Assembly: GCF_024204645.1 (NCBI RefSeq)
Contig: NZ_CP100351.1
Coordinates: forward strand, 1-64,000
Direction of reading: 5' to 3'
From: Desulfomicrobium sp. ZS1
Lineage (GTDB): Bacteria; Desulfobacterota; Desulfovibrionia; Desulfovibrionales; Desulfomicrobiaceae
DNA length: 64,000 bases
The notes below the pieces were generated by a model. That model worked only from the letters and a program-made list of their open reading frames with translations, had not been told where the DNA came from and made no database searches. This document shows positions 1 to 8,773 of the stretch, in pieces (the first letter of the stretch is position 1; every line of letters starts with the position of its first letter). The position numbers were made by a program, and so were the translations under genes.

Positions 1-1350
1 ATGATTGACGCATGGCATCGCATTTCGCTTTCTCTTGAGAAGAACCTCACTCCGGGCCATTATCAGCTCTGGATCAAGCCCTTGCAGGGGTGTCTTGACA
101 ACGACACGCTGGTGCTCTGCGCGCCCAATTCCTTTGTGTGCACGTGGGTCCGCGAGCGCATGCTCGGCAAGATCAAGGATGCGGCCGCCGAGACCCTGGG
201 TTTTATGCCGACCATAGAACTCTGCTCCGCCCAGGCCGAAGCGCCCGTGGCCGCGCCCGTCCAGCCCGCACCCGCCCGAAAGATCATGACCCGCCAGATG
301 GGCCTGCCCATGGCTCACGCCCTGCCTACGCAGACCGTGCAGAATTGGCGGCATCAGTTCGATGATTTCATCGTCGGGCCCTGCAACAATCTCGCCTATG
401 TCGCATCCCGCAGCTTTTGCCAGGACGTGCAAGGCTCGGATCAACTTTTTCTTTGCTCCGCACCGGGCCTGGGCAAGACCCATCTGGCCCAGGCCATAGG
501 CAGCGAGATCGCCCGGCAGACCAACCGGCAGCACCTGCGGGTCTGCTATCTGAGCGGGGAGGAATTCTCCTCGCAGTTGGTCATGGCCATCAAGGCCAAG
601 GCCGTGGAGCAGTTCAAGGCCCGCTTCAGGTCCAACGTGGATTTGCTTCTGCTCGAAGACGTGCATTTTTTTCAGGGCAAGGAGAAAATGCAGGATGAGC
701 TTTTGAATACTTTGAAATCGTTGCAGAATCAGGGGCGCCGGGTGGTCATGACCAGCACGTTTCTGCCCCGGGAGCTGTCCGACATCGACTCTAACCTGCT
801 GTCCCGCTTCGCGCAGGGGTTCATGGCCGTCATCGACAAGCCCGACTTTCAGACCCGCATGGGCATCATCCAGGCCAAAGTCCAGGCGTCGCAGGTCAGC
901 ATGCCGGGCAGCGTGGCCGAGCTTCTGGCCGGCAGGATCAAGACCGATGTCCGCCAGCTTGAGAGCTGCCTGAAAAACATCATCCTCAAGGCCAAGCTCC
1001 TGAACATGGACATCACCATGGATCTGGCCTGGGAGATACTGCAGAACTACAACCTCGACAGCGCCTCCATAGATCTCGACAAGATCATCAGTTTCGTCTG
1101 CCAGGCCTACGGGTTCGGTTTTGACGACCTGCGCTCCAAGAGCCGCAAGCGCGACCGGGTCATCGCCCGCAATACGGCCTTCTACCTGGCACGCAAGCAC
1201 ACGGAGCTGTCGCTCATGGATATCGGGCGTCGCTTCAACCGCAAGCACTCCACGGTCATCAAGGGCATCGCCTCCGTGGAACAGGAAGTCACCCGCAAGA
1301 CGTCTCTGGGCAACCAGCTGGCCCGCACGATCAATCAGCTTCAAGCCTGA
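1..1350 (+). CDS. dnaA: Chromosomal replication initiator DnaA
   Basis: 449-residue DnaA. It binds DnaA boxes at oriC and opens the duplex for helicase loading. Visible are an N-terminal domain I (about 1-70), a short linker, an AAA+ core with Walker A GLGKTHL (about 155-161), a Walker B-like LLLLEDVHFF (about 215-224), an LLSRF arginine-finger region (about 267), and a C-terminal helix-turn-helix. The domain IV signature, about residues 388-425, reads GRRFNRKHSTV where the usual form is GraFGGRDHTTV, so it is one residue short and divergent in the box-contacting segment. The next gene is on the other strand and is not dnaN. The upstream region lies outside the window, so the ribosome site and origin cannot be judged. 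A second DnaA paralogue elsewhere in the genome is possible. Confidence 0.95.
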   Translation: MIDAWHRISLSLEKNLTPGHYQLWIKPLQGCLDNDTLVLCAPNSFVCTWVRERMLGKIKDAAAETLGFMPTIELCSAQAEAPVAAPVQPAPARKIMTRQMGLPMAHALPTQTVQNWRHQFDDFIVGPCNNLAYVASRSFCQDVQGSDQLFLCSAPGLGKTHLAQAIGSEIARQTNRQHLRVCYLSGEEFSSQLVMAIKAKAVEQFKARFRSNVDLLLLEDVHFFQGKEKMQDELLNTLKSLQNQGRRVVMTSTFLPRELSDIDSNLLSRFAQGFMAVIDKPDFQTRMGIIQAKVQASQVSMPGSVAELLAGRIKTDVRQLESCLKNIILKAKLLNMDITMDLAWEILQNYNLDSASIDLDKIISFVCQAYGFGFDDLRSKSRKRDRVIARNTAFYLARKHTELSLMDIGRRFNRKHSTVIKGIASVEQEVTRKTSLGNQLARTINQLQA

Positions 1351-1384
1351 TTTTTGGCCGCCCGGCCGCAGCGATCAAAATAAA

Positions 1385-1417
1385 AAAGGCCCATCCGCTC
1401 CACGCGCATGGGCCTTT
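1385..1417. terminator. Bidirectional terminator between dnaA and the HD-GYP gene
   Basis: A perfect 10-bp stem (1385-1394 with 1408-1417) has an A-run on its left and T residues on its right. It sits between convergent genes, so it can serve both strands. Confidence 0.75.
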
Positions 1418-1435
1418 GTCTGTTATGGCGCAGTC

Positions 1436-3508
1436 CTATTCGCCCGCTTTTTCCAGCAGTTTGTTCCCGCGAGACGTTTCAAGGGCGGCGGCAAGGGCCT
1501 CGACGATGCGCAGGTCGTAACTGTGCGTTGACGAGCGCAGGTTGTCCAGGGCCTGCTGCGGGCTCATGGCCGGCCTGTAGGCCCGGGGGCGGATCATGGC
1601 GCAAAAGCTGTTGGCCACGCTTAGGACCCTGGCCTGGAGGCTGATCTCCTCGTCGTGCAGGCCATTGGGGTAGCCGCTGCCGTCAAGGCGTTCGTTCATC
1701 TGATAGATGGCCTCGTAAACGGGCAATTCAAAGTCGATCTGGCGCAGGATGCCCGCCGCATGGTCGACATGTTTTTGTACCAGTTCTTTTTCTTCATCGG
1801 AGAGCTGGTCGACCTTGGTCAGAATCGCCTTGTCGATGAACATCTTGCCGATCTGGGAAAGGTTGGAGGCGATCTCCACCGTGGATTTGTCTTCGGGGGA
1901 GAGGTGCAGGTTTTCGGCCAGCAGAGAGGACACATCGCGCATCAAGAGGGAATGTCCGGCCAGATAGGGGTCCGTGAACTCGATGGCTTTGACCAGGGCC
2001 TCCACGGTCTGTGAGATGGCCTGACGTTTGCGATCCTCGGCCTGCACCATGGCGGTGATGTCCCGGAATACGGAGACGATGCCTTGCGGGGTGTCGTGAT
2101 CGTCCTTCAAGGTGACCTTGGTGATCTGGAAATGGTGTTCCCTTGATTTCAGGAAGATGCGCTCGGTCACGGTCACAGGCGTTCCGGTCTGCAGGGTCTG
2201 GGCATCGGACTGCTCCAGGCGCTTGCCCGTGTCGAAGCCGAACAGGGCGACATCGTCCAGGCCGAGCACCTCGTCTTCCGGTCGGCCCACGCCTTCTGCC
2301 AAGGCCGGGTTGGCGTAGGTGTAGTTGCCGCTCAAGTTTTTAACGGCGATGAAATCCGGGATCGAGTCGTTGATGGAATCCAGGAAGTTGCGCTGCTGCT
2401 CCAGTTCCTGGGCCAGAATCTGAAACCTGCCGGCGATGCGCTTGTGGCTCTGGCCGATGGTGCGCCACCAGACAGCGCCAAAGAGCAGGCTTGTGACCAT
2501 GGCGATGAGGCCGGCGATGAGTAGGGAGATCCGGGTGTACTCCTGCAATCCTTGGGTTGCGCTGCGGGTATCCACCTCCTGGATGACCCACAGATCAAGA
2601 TCGGGGACTTTGACGCCCAGCGAAAAGACGGGCGTCTGCGCGCCCAGGCTGTTGCGTTTTTCAAAGCCGAGCCGCTGTCCCGAATCCAGTTCCGGCGGCG
2701 AGGCCAGGTGTGCGATCCCGCCCGGGTTCCACGGCACGATCTCCTGAAAGCCGGCCTCGGTCATCTGCATGATCCGGGTCCGCTCTCCGTTGGTCGAAAG
2801 CGGGGTGTTGGAGAGCAGCGAGGTGATGGTCGTGCCCGCGCTCTTGGTCAGCATGGCCACGGCCACAGCCTTCTTTTCCCCGTTCTCTTCGGCCGTGGAG
2901 AAGATCGGTACGCACATGTCGATGACCAGGCCGTTGCCTGTCTGTCGCAAGGGCGAGAAGTGGGGCAGGGGGTAGGCGAAGGTCTTTTTGATCAGCGCGG
3001 TCTGGCTGGGGCTGAGAGGGGTGACGCGCGAGTCGGACCCGATGTAGGATTGCCCGCTGCGATGCACGATGCGGCCGGACAGGAAGCCCGCGAAGACCGT
3101 GAAGTCCGCGAAGGTCTGATGCATGAGGGGAAACTGGTCGGTCAGTTGGGCCATCTGATCGTAGGATTCCCCTTCGGGGATGATGCCTGTGATGAGAAAG
3201 CTCGGATCCGCGTCGATGAGGTCCATGTCCGTGGCATAAAGCCGAAACAGGTCCGAGGAGATGAGCTTGTCCGTCTGTTCGACCAGGCCCGAAAGCCACG
3301 ACGAGAGGACTTCGGTGCGGCTGGTGGCCAGCAATTCGAGCCTGCCCCGGATCTGCTCGTGCAGCTCTCCCTGTTTGGCCCGGACGCTCCAGCCCACCCA
3401 TGTCAAAAGAGCCACGATGATCAGGGAGATGATGGCGACCCCCATGATCAGTTCTGACCTGTTCTTGCCCATGGCGGGCAGAGCCGCTTTGCTGCTTGAT
3501 GCTGTCAT
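1436..3508 (-). CDS. Membrane sensor with dCache-like and PAS domains and a degenerate HD-GYP domain
   Basis: 690 residues. Order: TM1 (about 20-42), a large periplasmic dCache-like region (about 45-320), TM2 (about 327-350), PAS (about 375-490), HD-GYP (about 505-670). Active HD-GYP proteins hydrolyse c-di-GMP with metals held by an HD dyad and further histidines. Here HDIGK is replaced by SQIGK (551-555), HHE before the GYP motif by MNE (604-606), and the later VAD by VAN, while GSGYP (610-614) remains. The domain is therefore probably not a phosphodiesterase but could still bind c-di-GMP. It lies 19 bp downstream of the LapG-like protease in the secretion operon, where a LapD-type receptor would be expected. 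Inference: it may sense c-di-GMP and control the protease. A GAGAAGGGA ribosome site precedes the ATG. Confidence 0.85.
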   Translation of the reverse strand: MTASSSKAALPAMGKNRSELIMGVAIISLIIVALLTWVGWSVRAKQGELHEQIRGRLELLATSRTEVLSSWLSGLVEQTDKLISSDLFRLYATDMDLIDADPSFLITGIIPEGESYDQMAQLTDQFPLMHQTFADFTVFAGFLSGRIVHRSGQSYIGSDSRVTPLSPSQTALIKKTFAYPLPHFSPLRQTGNGLVIDMCVPIFSTAEENGEKKAVAVAMLTKSAGTTITSLLSNTPLSTNGERTRIMQMTEAGFQEIVPWNPGGIAHLASPPELDSGQRLGFEKRNSLGAQTPVFSLGVKVPDLDLWVIQEVDTRSATQGLQEYTRISLLIAGLIAMVTSLLFGAVWWRTIGQSHKRIAGRFQILAQELEQQRNFLDSINDSIPDFIAVKNLSGNYTYANPALAEGVGRPEDEVLGLDDVALFGFDTGKRLEQSDAQTLQTGTPVTVTERIFLKSREHHFQITKVTLKDDHDTPQGIVSVFRDITAMVQAEDRKRQAISQTVEALVKAIEFTDPYLAGHSLLMRDVSSLLAENLHLSPEDKSTVEIASNLSQIGKMFIDKAILTKVDQLSDEEKELVQKHVDHAAGILRQIDFELPVYEAIYQMNERLDGSGYPNGLHDEEISLQARVLSVANSFCAMIRPRAYRPAMSPQQALDNLRSSTHSYDLRIVEALAAALETSRGNKLLEKAGE

Positions 3509-3527
3509 ATTCCCTTCTCCGTTAAGT

Positions 3528-4622
3528 TTAGTTCGCTACAGGGATGTGCGACCATCTGTGCTCCTCGTTCAAAGAGTATTGCGGAACGTAGTGTCTATAT
3601 TTGTCATGCGTGAAAATCGCGTCGGAGATGTTGTTCAGGATGTAGGCATCTCCATGCGTAAATACCGCCAGAACAGCGTGCGCGATGCCTCTGATGCGGT
3701 CCTTCAGCACGACGATGCGCAGTTCGTCCTGCGAAAAGCCGAGCTCCCGCAGGGCAAAGTACTTGATGATGGCGTAATCCTCGCAATCGCCGGAAATTTT
3801 TAAAAATTCCTGGGGCGTGGCCCACCAGTCCGAAACTCCGTAGGCGTCCTGGTCCAGGCGATAGGGCCATTTGTTGAAAAAGGAGTTGATCATCTTGAGC
3901 TGTTCCATGCGCTCCTTGCCCCTGGCCTGGTTCATGATGCGCTGCCAACTGGTCGCGCCGGGCGGACAGGTCTTGGCCGAAGCGCAGCTGCTTAGCGTCT
4001 GGATTTGCCCCTTGACCTTGGACAGAATCCGTTTCCATTTGGGCAAGGCGCTGAAATTGCCCCGAAAGGCCGCGCTCTGAAAAAGTCGCAGCGGCTGACC
4101 GCCGGTGTCTGCGCCGGCGCTCCGGGCTTGGTCCAACGGTGCTGCAGGCTGGGTCTGCGTGCCCTGGCGCCATACCGGCAGGGCTGCCCTTTGCGTCGAC
4201 GAATCCTGATTTTGCTGCGCCTGAGTTCCCTCCGGCGCGTTTGAATCCAGGTCTTGCGTCAAAGCCGCTTCTGTTTTCGTGACAGCTTCCGTGATCGGGG
4301 CCTGCTCCGCAGGGACGTTTGCCTGTGTGTCCGGGGGCTGGCTTTGTTCCGTCTGAACACGAGGATCCGCAACCTGGTCCGGTTTGTGGTCCGGTTGAAC
4401 ATCCGTTCGCATTTCTTGCGGCGAGGCCGATCTCGTGGCGTTTTGTCCCTGCTCGGGCCGGGCAGAGATCACCGTTCCGGCGTTCGTGTCTGCCCGTGCG
4501 TGCTTCGTCTGGGCAGGCTGGTCGTGCACCGGCGCGCCTCCGGTCCCCATTGCTGCGAAATCGCTTGGAAAGCACAGTGCCGCCGCAAGCAGCAAAAGAG
4601 ACGTGGAGACGGCCCATCTCAA
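3528..4622 (-). CDS. lapG: LapG-like periplasmic cysteine protease (BTLCP family)
   Basis: 364 residues. LapG proteases cut the N-terminus of RTX adhesins and release them from the cell surface. An N-terminal signal peptide (about 1-24) is followed by a Pro/Gln/Ala-rich linker (about 25-170) longer than in classical LapG, then the transglutaminase-like domain. Cys280 lies in GDCEDYAI and His315 in AHAVLAVF. The third triad position, usually Asp in a VLDNL-type motif, reads ILNN, giving Asn330. The start is TTG, four bases after the stop of the fusion-protein gene; the next ATG would remove the signal peptide. Its place between the T1SS genes and the degenerate HD-GYP gene supports adhesin processing. 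Activity with Asn in the triad is uncertain. Confidence 0.85.
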   Translation of the reverse strand: MRWAVSTSLLLLAAALCFPSDFAAMGTGGAPVHDQPAQTKHARADTNAGTVISARPEQGQNATRSASPQEMRTDVQPDHKPDQVADPRVQTEQSQPPDTQANVPAEQAPITEAVTKTEAALTQDLDSNAPEGTQAQQNQDSSTQRAALPVWRQGTQTQPAAPLDQARSAGADTGGQPLRLFQSAAFRGNFSALPKWKRILSKVKGQIQTLSSCASAKTCPPGATSWQRIMNQARGKERMEQLKMINSFFNKWPYRLDQDAYGVSDWWATPQEFLKISGDCEDYAIIKYFALRELGFSQDELRIVVLKDRIRGIAHAVLAVFTHGDAYILNNISDAIFTHDKYRHYVPQYSLNEEHRWSHIPVAN

Positions 4623-4626
4623 TCGG

Positions 4627-5955
4627 TCAACGCTCCCTCAAGGCGTTCTCCTTGGCCTTGAGAATGGGTTTCAAGAGATAGTCGAGCACGCTTTTCTTGC
4701 CGGTCAGGATGTCCACGCTGGCGGTCATGCCCGGAATGATCGGGAGCTTTTCGCCGCGATAGACAATGTTTGAGGCCTGGGTGCGCAGCTTGACCTTGTA
4801 GAAGCTTTCGCCCTTCTGGTCTTCAATGGTGTCGCCGCTGATCTGTTCGACGGAACCTTCAAGCCCTCCGTAGATGGAAAAATCATAGGCCGTGATCTTG
4901 ATCATGGCCTTTTGGCCCGGATGCAGAAAGGCGATGTCGGCGGGTTTGATGTTGGCCTCGATGAGCAGGGTGTCGTCCAGGGGGATGATCTCAAGGATGG
5001 GTTCTCCCGGTTTGACCACGCCGCCCACGGTATTCAGGATGACCTGCTTGACGGTGCCGCGCACAGGGCTGCGCACGTCCGTGCGGGTGACGCGGTCCTG
5101 TCCGGCGGACAAGGCGTGCAGCTTGGAATTGAGTTCCACCTGGTGCTGGTTCATCTCCTGCAGGGCCGTGGCCTTGAACTCGGCCATGCGCTGAGCCTGG
5201 CGTTCCTTGATTTCCTGCGCCGCCTGCTGCGTGCGCGGGATGGCGACGTTGAGGCTCTGCAGATCGCCGCGCAGGGAGCTGACCGTGCGCTGCAGGGAGA
5301 TGTATTCGACCCGGGGATACACGTTCTTCTCCATCAGCGGCTTGGCGATATCCATCTGTTCCTGAGCCAGCTTCAGGTCCTGGGCCGCCTGATTGCGGCG
5401 GATGGCCATTTCCTGGGCTTCCTGCACGCGCTGCGTGTATTGGCTGCGCAGAATGTTCATCTCCTGGGTCAGTTGGTTCATGCGTGCCTGGTATATGGCC
5501 AACTGGTCACTCACCGCTTTGGGGCTCTTGGTCTGCAGTTCTTCGGAAAATACGGGCTCCGTGCCCGAGGATTCGGCCTTGAGGCGCGCGATGGCGGCCT
5601 GATGCTCCAGCGCCTGGCTGGCCGTGTCCTTCAGGGTGCTCTGGGCCATTTCGTTGCTGATGCGGACCAGGATGTCGCCCTTCTCCACGAGCTGGTTTTC
5701 CCGCACCAGGGTTTCCACCAAAATGCCACCTTCGAGGTTCTGGATGATCTGCACCCGCTGGGACGGGATGACCTGACCCATGCCGCGCGTGACCTCGTCG
5801 AGGATGGCGAAGTGGGTCCAGACCAGGAGCGAGGCAAGGAGCAGGCAGATGGTCATGGACAGCGCGTAGGCCCAGCGGTGGCCGCGTCGATACATGGCCG
5901 CGTCGACCACGCTCATGTATTCAAGGTCTGAGTCGGAGTATACTTTATCACGCAT
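4627..5955 (-). CDS. lapC: Type I secretion membrane fusion protein, HlyD/LapC family
   Basis: 442 residues from the chosen start. It bridges the inner-membrane ATPase and the TolC-like channel. It has a short cytoplasmic N-terminus, one membrane segment (about 20-45), a long alpha-helical hairpin rich in Gln/Glu/Ala and a C-terminal beta-barrel region including a PGMTASVDI motif typical of HlyD proteins. The start at 5955 (MRDKVYSD) is preferred over 6042 because GGAG lies 6 bases upstream and the ATG overlaps the ABC transporter stop by 8 bases (ATGCGTGA), a translational coupling arrangement; starting at 6042 would overlap the previous gene by 95 bases. Confidence 0.92.
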   Translation of the reverse strand: MRDKVYSDSDLEYMSVVDAAMYRRGHRWAYALSMTICLLLASLLVWTHFAILDEVTRGMGQVIPSQRVQIIQNLEGGILVETLVRENQLVEKGDILVRISNEMAQSTLKDTASQALEHQAAIARLKAESSGTEPVFSEELQTKSPKAVSDQLAIYQARMNQLTQEMNILRSQYTQRVQEAQEMAIRRNQAAQDLKLAQEQMDIAKPLMEKNVYPRVEYISLQRTVSSLRGDLQSLNVAIPRTQQAAQEIKERQAQRMAEFKATALQEMNQHQVELNSKLHALSAGQDRVTRTDVRSPVRGTVKQVILNTVGGVVKPGEPILEIIPLDDTLLIEANIKPADIAFLHPGQKAMIKITAYDFSIYGGLEGSVEQISGDTIEDQKGESFYKVKLRTQASNIVYRGEKLPIIPGMTASVDILTGKKSVLDYLLKPILKAKENALRER

Positions 5956-8161
5956 TTTTGGCTCCGTTGCCGCGCTTTTGCAGCTCGGCCAGAACTTCAT
6001 TGCGCGGTCCGTCGGCGATGATTGATCCGCCTTCAAGGGCAATGACCCGTGTGGCCAGGGACAACAGGCTCGGTCTGTGGGTGATGAGGATGAGGGTCTT
6101 GCCTTTCAGGGCCGAGGAGAGGCGGAGTTTGAGCACGGCCTCCACGCCCACGTCCATGGAACTGCTCGGTTCGTCCAAGATGACGATGTCGGGGTCGAGC
6201 AGCAGGGTGCGGGCGATGGTGATGGCCTGGCGCTGGCCGCCGGACAGGGACAGCCCCCGTTCTCCGACCTGCAGGTTGAAGCCGGCGGGGTTGTTTTTGA
6301 TGAAATCGGTGACTCCGGCAATGGTCGCGGCGCGCAGCAGCGCCTGGTCGCTGACGTGAGGCGCGCCGAGAGTGATGTTTTCGCGCACCGTGCCGTGGAA
6401 CAGAAAATTGTCCTGGGCCATGTAGCCGATCTTGGCCCGCAATTCGGCCGGATCGATCTGGCGGATATCGAGGCCCCCGATCTTCACCGCTCCTTTCTGC
6501 GGCTCGTAGAGGCCGTTGATCAGCTTGCCAAGCGTAGTCTTGCCCGAACCCATCTTGCCGATGATCGCCACGCGCTCGCCCTGGGCGATGTGCAGGCCGA
6601 TGTGGGACAGGGCGTTGGTCAGGGCGTTGGGGTATTTGAAGCTCACGTCCTCGAAGGTGATGGTGGCGCGAAGGTCCTGATGTTCCGGATGCTGGACGTC
6701 ATCGGGGCGCTCGCTTGGGATCTGCATGAGCAGGTCCAGGTTTTTGAGCGCCATGCGGCTCTGTTGCAGGCGGGTCAGCATGGCCGCCACCGCGCCCAGC
6801 GGAGCCATGGCCCGGCCGACGAGGATGGAGCAGGCGATGAGCCCGCCCATGGTCATCTCGCCTTCGGAGATTCGGTACACGCCCCAGATGATGACGCCGC
6901 AATAGACGATCTGGGATGCGAACTGGGTGAAACTTAGGGAGAAGGTACTGAGCGACTTGGAGCGGATGGCCGATTTGGCGCCCATGCCGACGATGTTCTC
7001 CCAGCGGCCGAGCATGGAGCCTTCGGCCCGGCTGGTCTTGATGGTCTCAAGGCCGCTCACGGTTTCCACCAGCAAGGCGTTTTTCTGGGTCGATTCCTTG
7101 TAACCGCCTTCGATGGCGCGCTTCAGGGGGCCCTGCATGATGATGCCGACCAGGATGACTATGGGCGCGACCACGGCCGGAACAATGGCTACGGGGCCGC
7201 CGATGTAGAAGATGATGGTAATGAACAGGATCAGGAAGGGCAGGTCCACCAGCGCGAGCAGGGTGGTGGAGCTGAAGAACTCCCGCAGGGAATCGAACTC
7301 GCGCATGTTGTTGACCAGCGCCCCCGTGGATTCGGGCTTGTGGTCGAGCCGGATGGACAGGATGTGGCTCATCAGCTTGCTGGCGACCAGGATGTCGGAA
7401 TTGCGTCCGGCCACGTCCACGAAATAGCCGCGCAGGTTCCTGAGCGCAAAATCGAAAAAGAAGGCGATGCCGACACCCACGGCCAGCACCCATAAGGTCT
7501 CCAGCGCGTTGTTGGGCACGACCCGGTCGTACACGTTCATGGTGAAAAGAGGCGAGGCGATGGCCAGCAGGTTGATGAAAACCGTGGCCAGGATGACGTG
7601 CCGGTAAATGGGCAGAAAATGAAAGATGGTGCCCCAGAACCACTGCTTGGTGTTGAAGATCTTCAGCCCTTCGGTCCTGCCGTCCAGACTGGCCTTGGGG
7701 CGGGCGAAGACGGTGTGTCCGGTGTAGGTTTCTTTCAGCTTTTCGACCGGGGTGTCAAAGGGCGCGTCCGGGTTCTCGGGCATGATGATGCGGGCCGTGC
7801 CGGAAGCTACGCTGACCAGTACGCAGGCCGAGCCGTCCTGCATGAGCAGGACGCAAGGCAGGTTCAGGGGGGAGATTTTATCAATGGCCGGCTTGTGCGT
7901 GATCTGGGCGTCGATGCCCTCGCGCCGCGCCGCGCGGATCACCGCGTACGGGGTCATGCCTTCCTGCGTGCGCGGCAGGCCCGCTTCCAGCGCCGTGGTG
8001 CTGACGGGACGGCCCTGCATGCGGGATATGACGGACAAACACCCAACCAGCGGCGGGGTGAAATAGACCTGCGATGGGTTGATCTGGGCGGTGATCGTCG
8101 GGCGCGGCTTGGCGGCTGACTGGGGAGCGGCGATGGGAATGGCGACCTTGGGATCATTCAT
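5948..8161 (-). CDS. lapB: Type I secretion ABC transporter/ATPase, LapB-like
   Basis: 737 residues. It powers export of the adjacent RTX adhesin. Order: an N-terminal C39-peptidase-like domain (about 30-150), the six-helix membrane domain (about 175-450), and the ATPase domain (about 490-735) with Walker A GKMGSGKTTL (about 530-540), signature LSGGQ (about 638), Walker B IVILDEP and an ITH switch histidine (about 694). The C39-like domain has Cys in PLVGCLSV but the usual His region reads CVLLMQDGSACVLV, so it is probably a non-proteolytic docking domain, as is usual for RTX exporters. First gene of the operon with the fusion protein, LapG and HD-GYP genes; divergent from the adhesin. Confidence 0.93.
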   Translation of the reverse strand: MNDPKVAIPIAAPQSAAKPRPTITAQINPSQVYFTPPLVGCLSVISRMQGRPVSTTALEAGLPRTQEGMTPYAVIRAARREGIDAQITHKPAIDKISPLNLPCVLLMQDGSACVLVSVASGTARIIMPENPDAPFDTPVEKLKETYTGHTVFARPKASLDGRTEGLKIFNTKQWFWGTIFHFLPIYRHVILATVFINLLAIASPLFTMNVYDRVVPNNALETLWVLAVGVGIAFFFDFALRNLRGYFVDVAGRNSDILVASKLMSHILSIRLDHKPESTGALVNNMREFDSLREFFSSTTLLALVDLPFLILFITIIFYIGGPVAIVPAVVAPIVILVGIIMQGPLKRAIEGGYKESTQKNALLVETVSGLETIKTSRAEGSMLGRWENIVGMGAKSAIRSKSLSTFSLSFTQFASQIVYCGVIIWGVYRISEGEMTMGGLIACSILVGRAMAPLGAVAAMLTRLQQSRMALKNLDLLMQIPSERPDDVQHPEHQDLRATITFEDVSFKYPNALTNALSHIGLHIAQGERVAIIGKMGSGKTTLGKLINGLYEPQKGAVKIGGLDIRQIDPAELRAKIGYMAQDNFLFHGTVRENITLGAPHVSDQALLRAATIAGVTDFIKNNPAGFNLQVGERGLSLSGGQRQAITIARTLLLDPDIVILDEPSSSMDVGVEAVLKLRLSSALKGKTLILITHRPSLLSLATRVIALEGGSIIADGPRNEVLAELQKRGNGAKNA

Positions 8162-8665
8162 GCGTGTTTGGCCTCGAAAATATTGATATGATGCCGGAAA
8201 CTAAGTCGGGCTCCGCCATCTTGCAAGGGAAATTCGGGTTGTTTCCCGTTGCGAAGCCCGGTAAGGGCGCACCATTAAAGAAGATGGTAATATGAATATT
8301 ACAATAGTCGTTACGTAGCGTAATGGCTTTTCTCGTGGTCATTTTTGGCTTGGGGCAGAAGGGCGTGCCCCCCCTCAATTCTTCGAGGGCCTGGCATCTT
8401 TCTCGGGCCGGTGATCTGCCGGAAAATACCGAGCGTCTCAATTCATGAGAATCCATTTCAAGTCCGTGCCGGACACCGTCTTTGTGATCGGACCGGGCGC
8501 TTAATGTGTCCGTGTTCATGCGTAAGTATGAGATGCTTGGCGAGGGTGCATGACGTCCCCGTATTCATGTGTATATGTTCAATTTTTTAATCCCAAGAAA
8601 TGATTAGTTAAATCCGTCAGAGGGTACGCATTTAAGATTCATACCTTCAAAGTATTCTTTCATAC

Positions 8666-8694
8666 TTGACCCTATGCCTTCACGCCCGCATATA
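8666..8694 (+). promoter_or_regulatory. Candidate sigma-70 promoter of the adhesin gene
   Basis: TTGACC (8666-8671), a 17-base spacer and CATATA (8689-8694), overlapping an alternative TATAAA two bases downstream. It would give a leader of about 70 nt carrying the C8 tract and the GGAGG site. Consensus match only. Confidence 0.4.
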
Positions 8695-8751
8695 AAACAT
8701 CAAAGAATCTAAAATAGTTGTAAAAGGGCATTGAACCCAAATTTTACATAA

Positions 8752-8759
8752 CCCCCCCC
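8752..8759 (+). repeat. C8 homopolymer next to the adhesin ribosome binding site
   Basis: Eight consecutive C residues end five bases before the GGAGG Shine-Dalgarno sequence (8764-8768) of the adhesin. Slippage here would alter leader length and folding but not the reading frame. Confidence 0.8.
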
Positions 8760-8773
8760 AGGTGGAGGACACC

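Larger units (their letters stand above)
8162..8773. promoter_or_regulatory. Divergent intergenic region between secretion operon and adhesin
   Basis: About 600 bp without a convincing gene. It becomes AT-rich towards the adhesin and must hold promoters for both directions. Within it are a candidate sigma-70 promoter (8666-8694) and a C8 tract (8752-8759). The short frames here lack ribosome sites and family resemblance. Confidence 0.6.

Noticed and set aside
5956-6042. Longer start for the membrane fusion protein
   Set aside because: It lies inside the ABC transporter gene; ATG 5955 has a good ribosome site and an 8-bp coupling overlap.
8154-8519. 121-codon minus-strand frame in the adhesin leader region
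   Set aside because: It has no ribosome site, runs across the start of lapB and has no recognisable motif.
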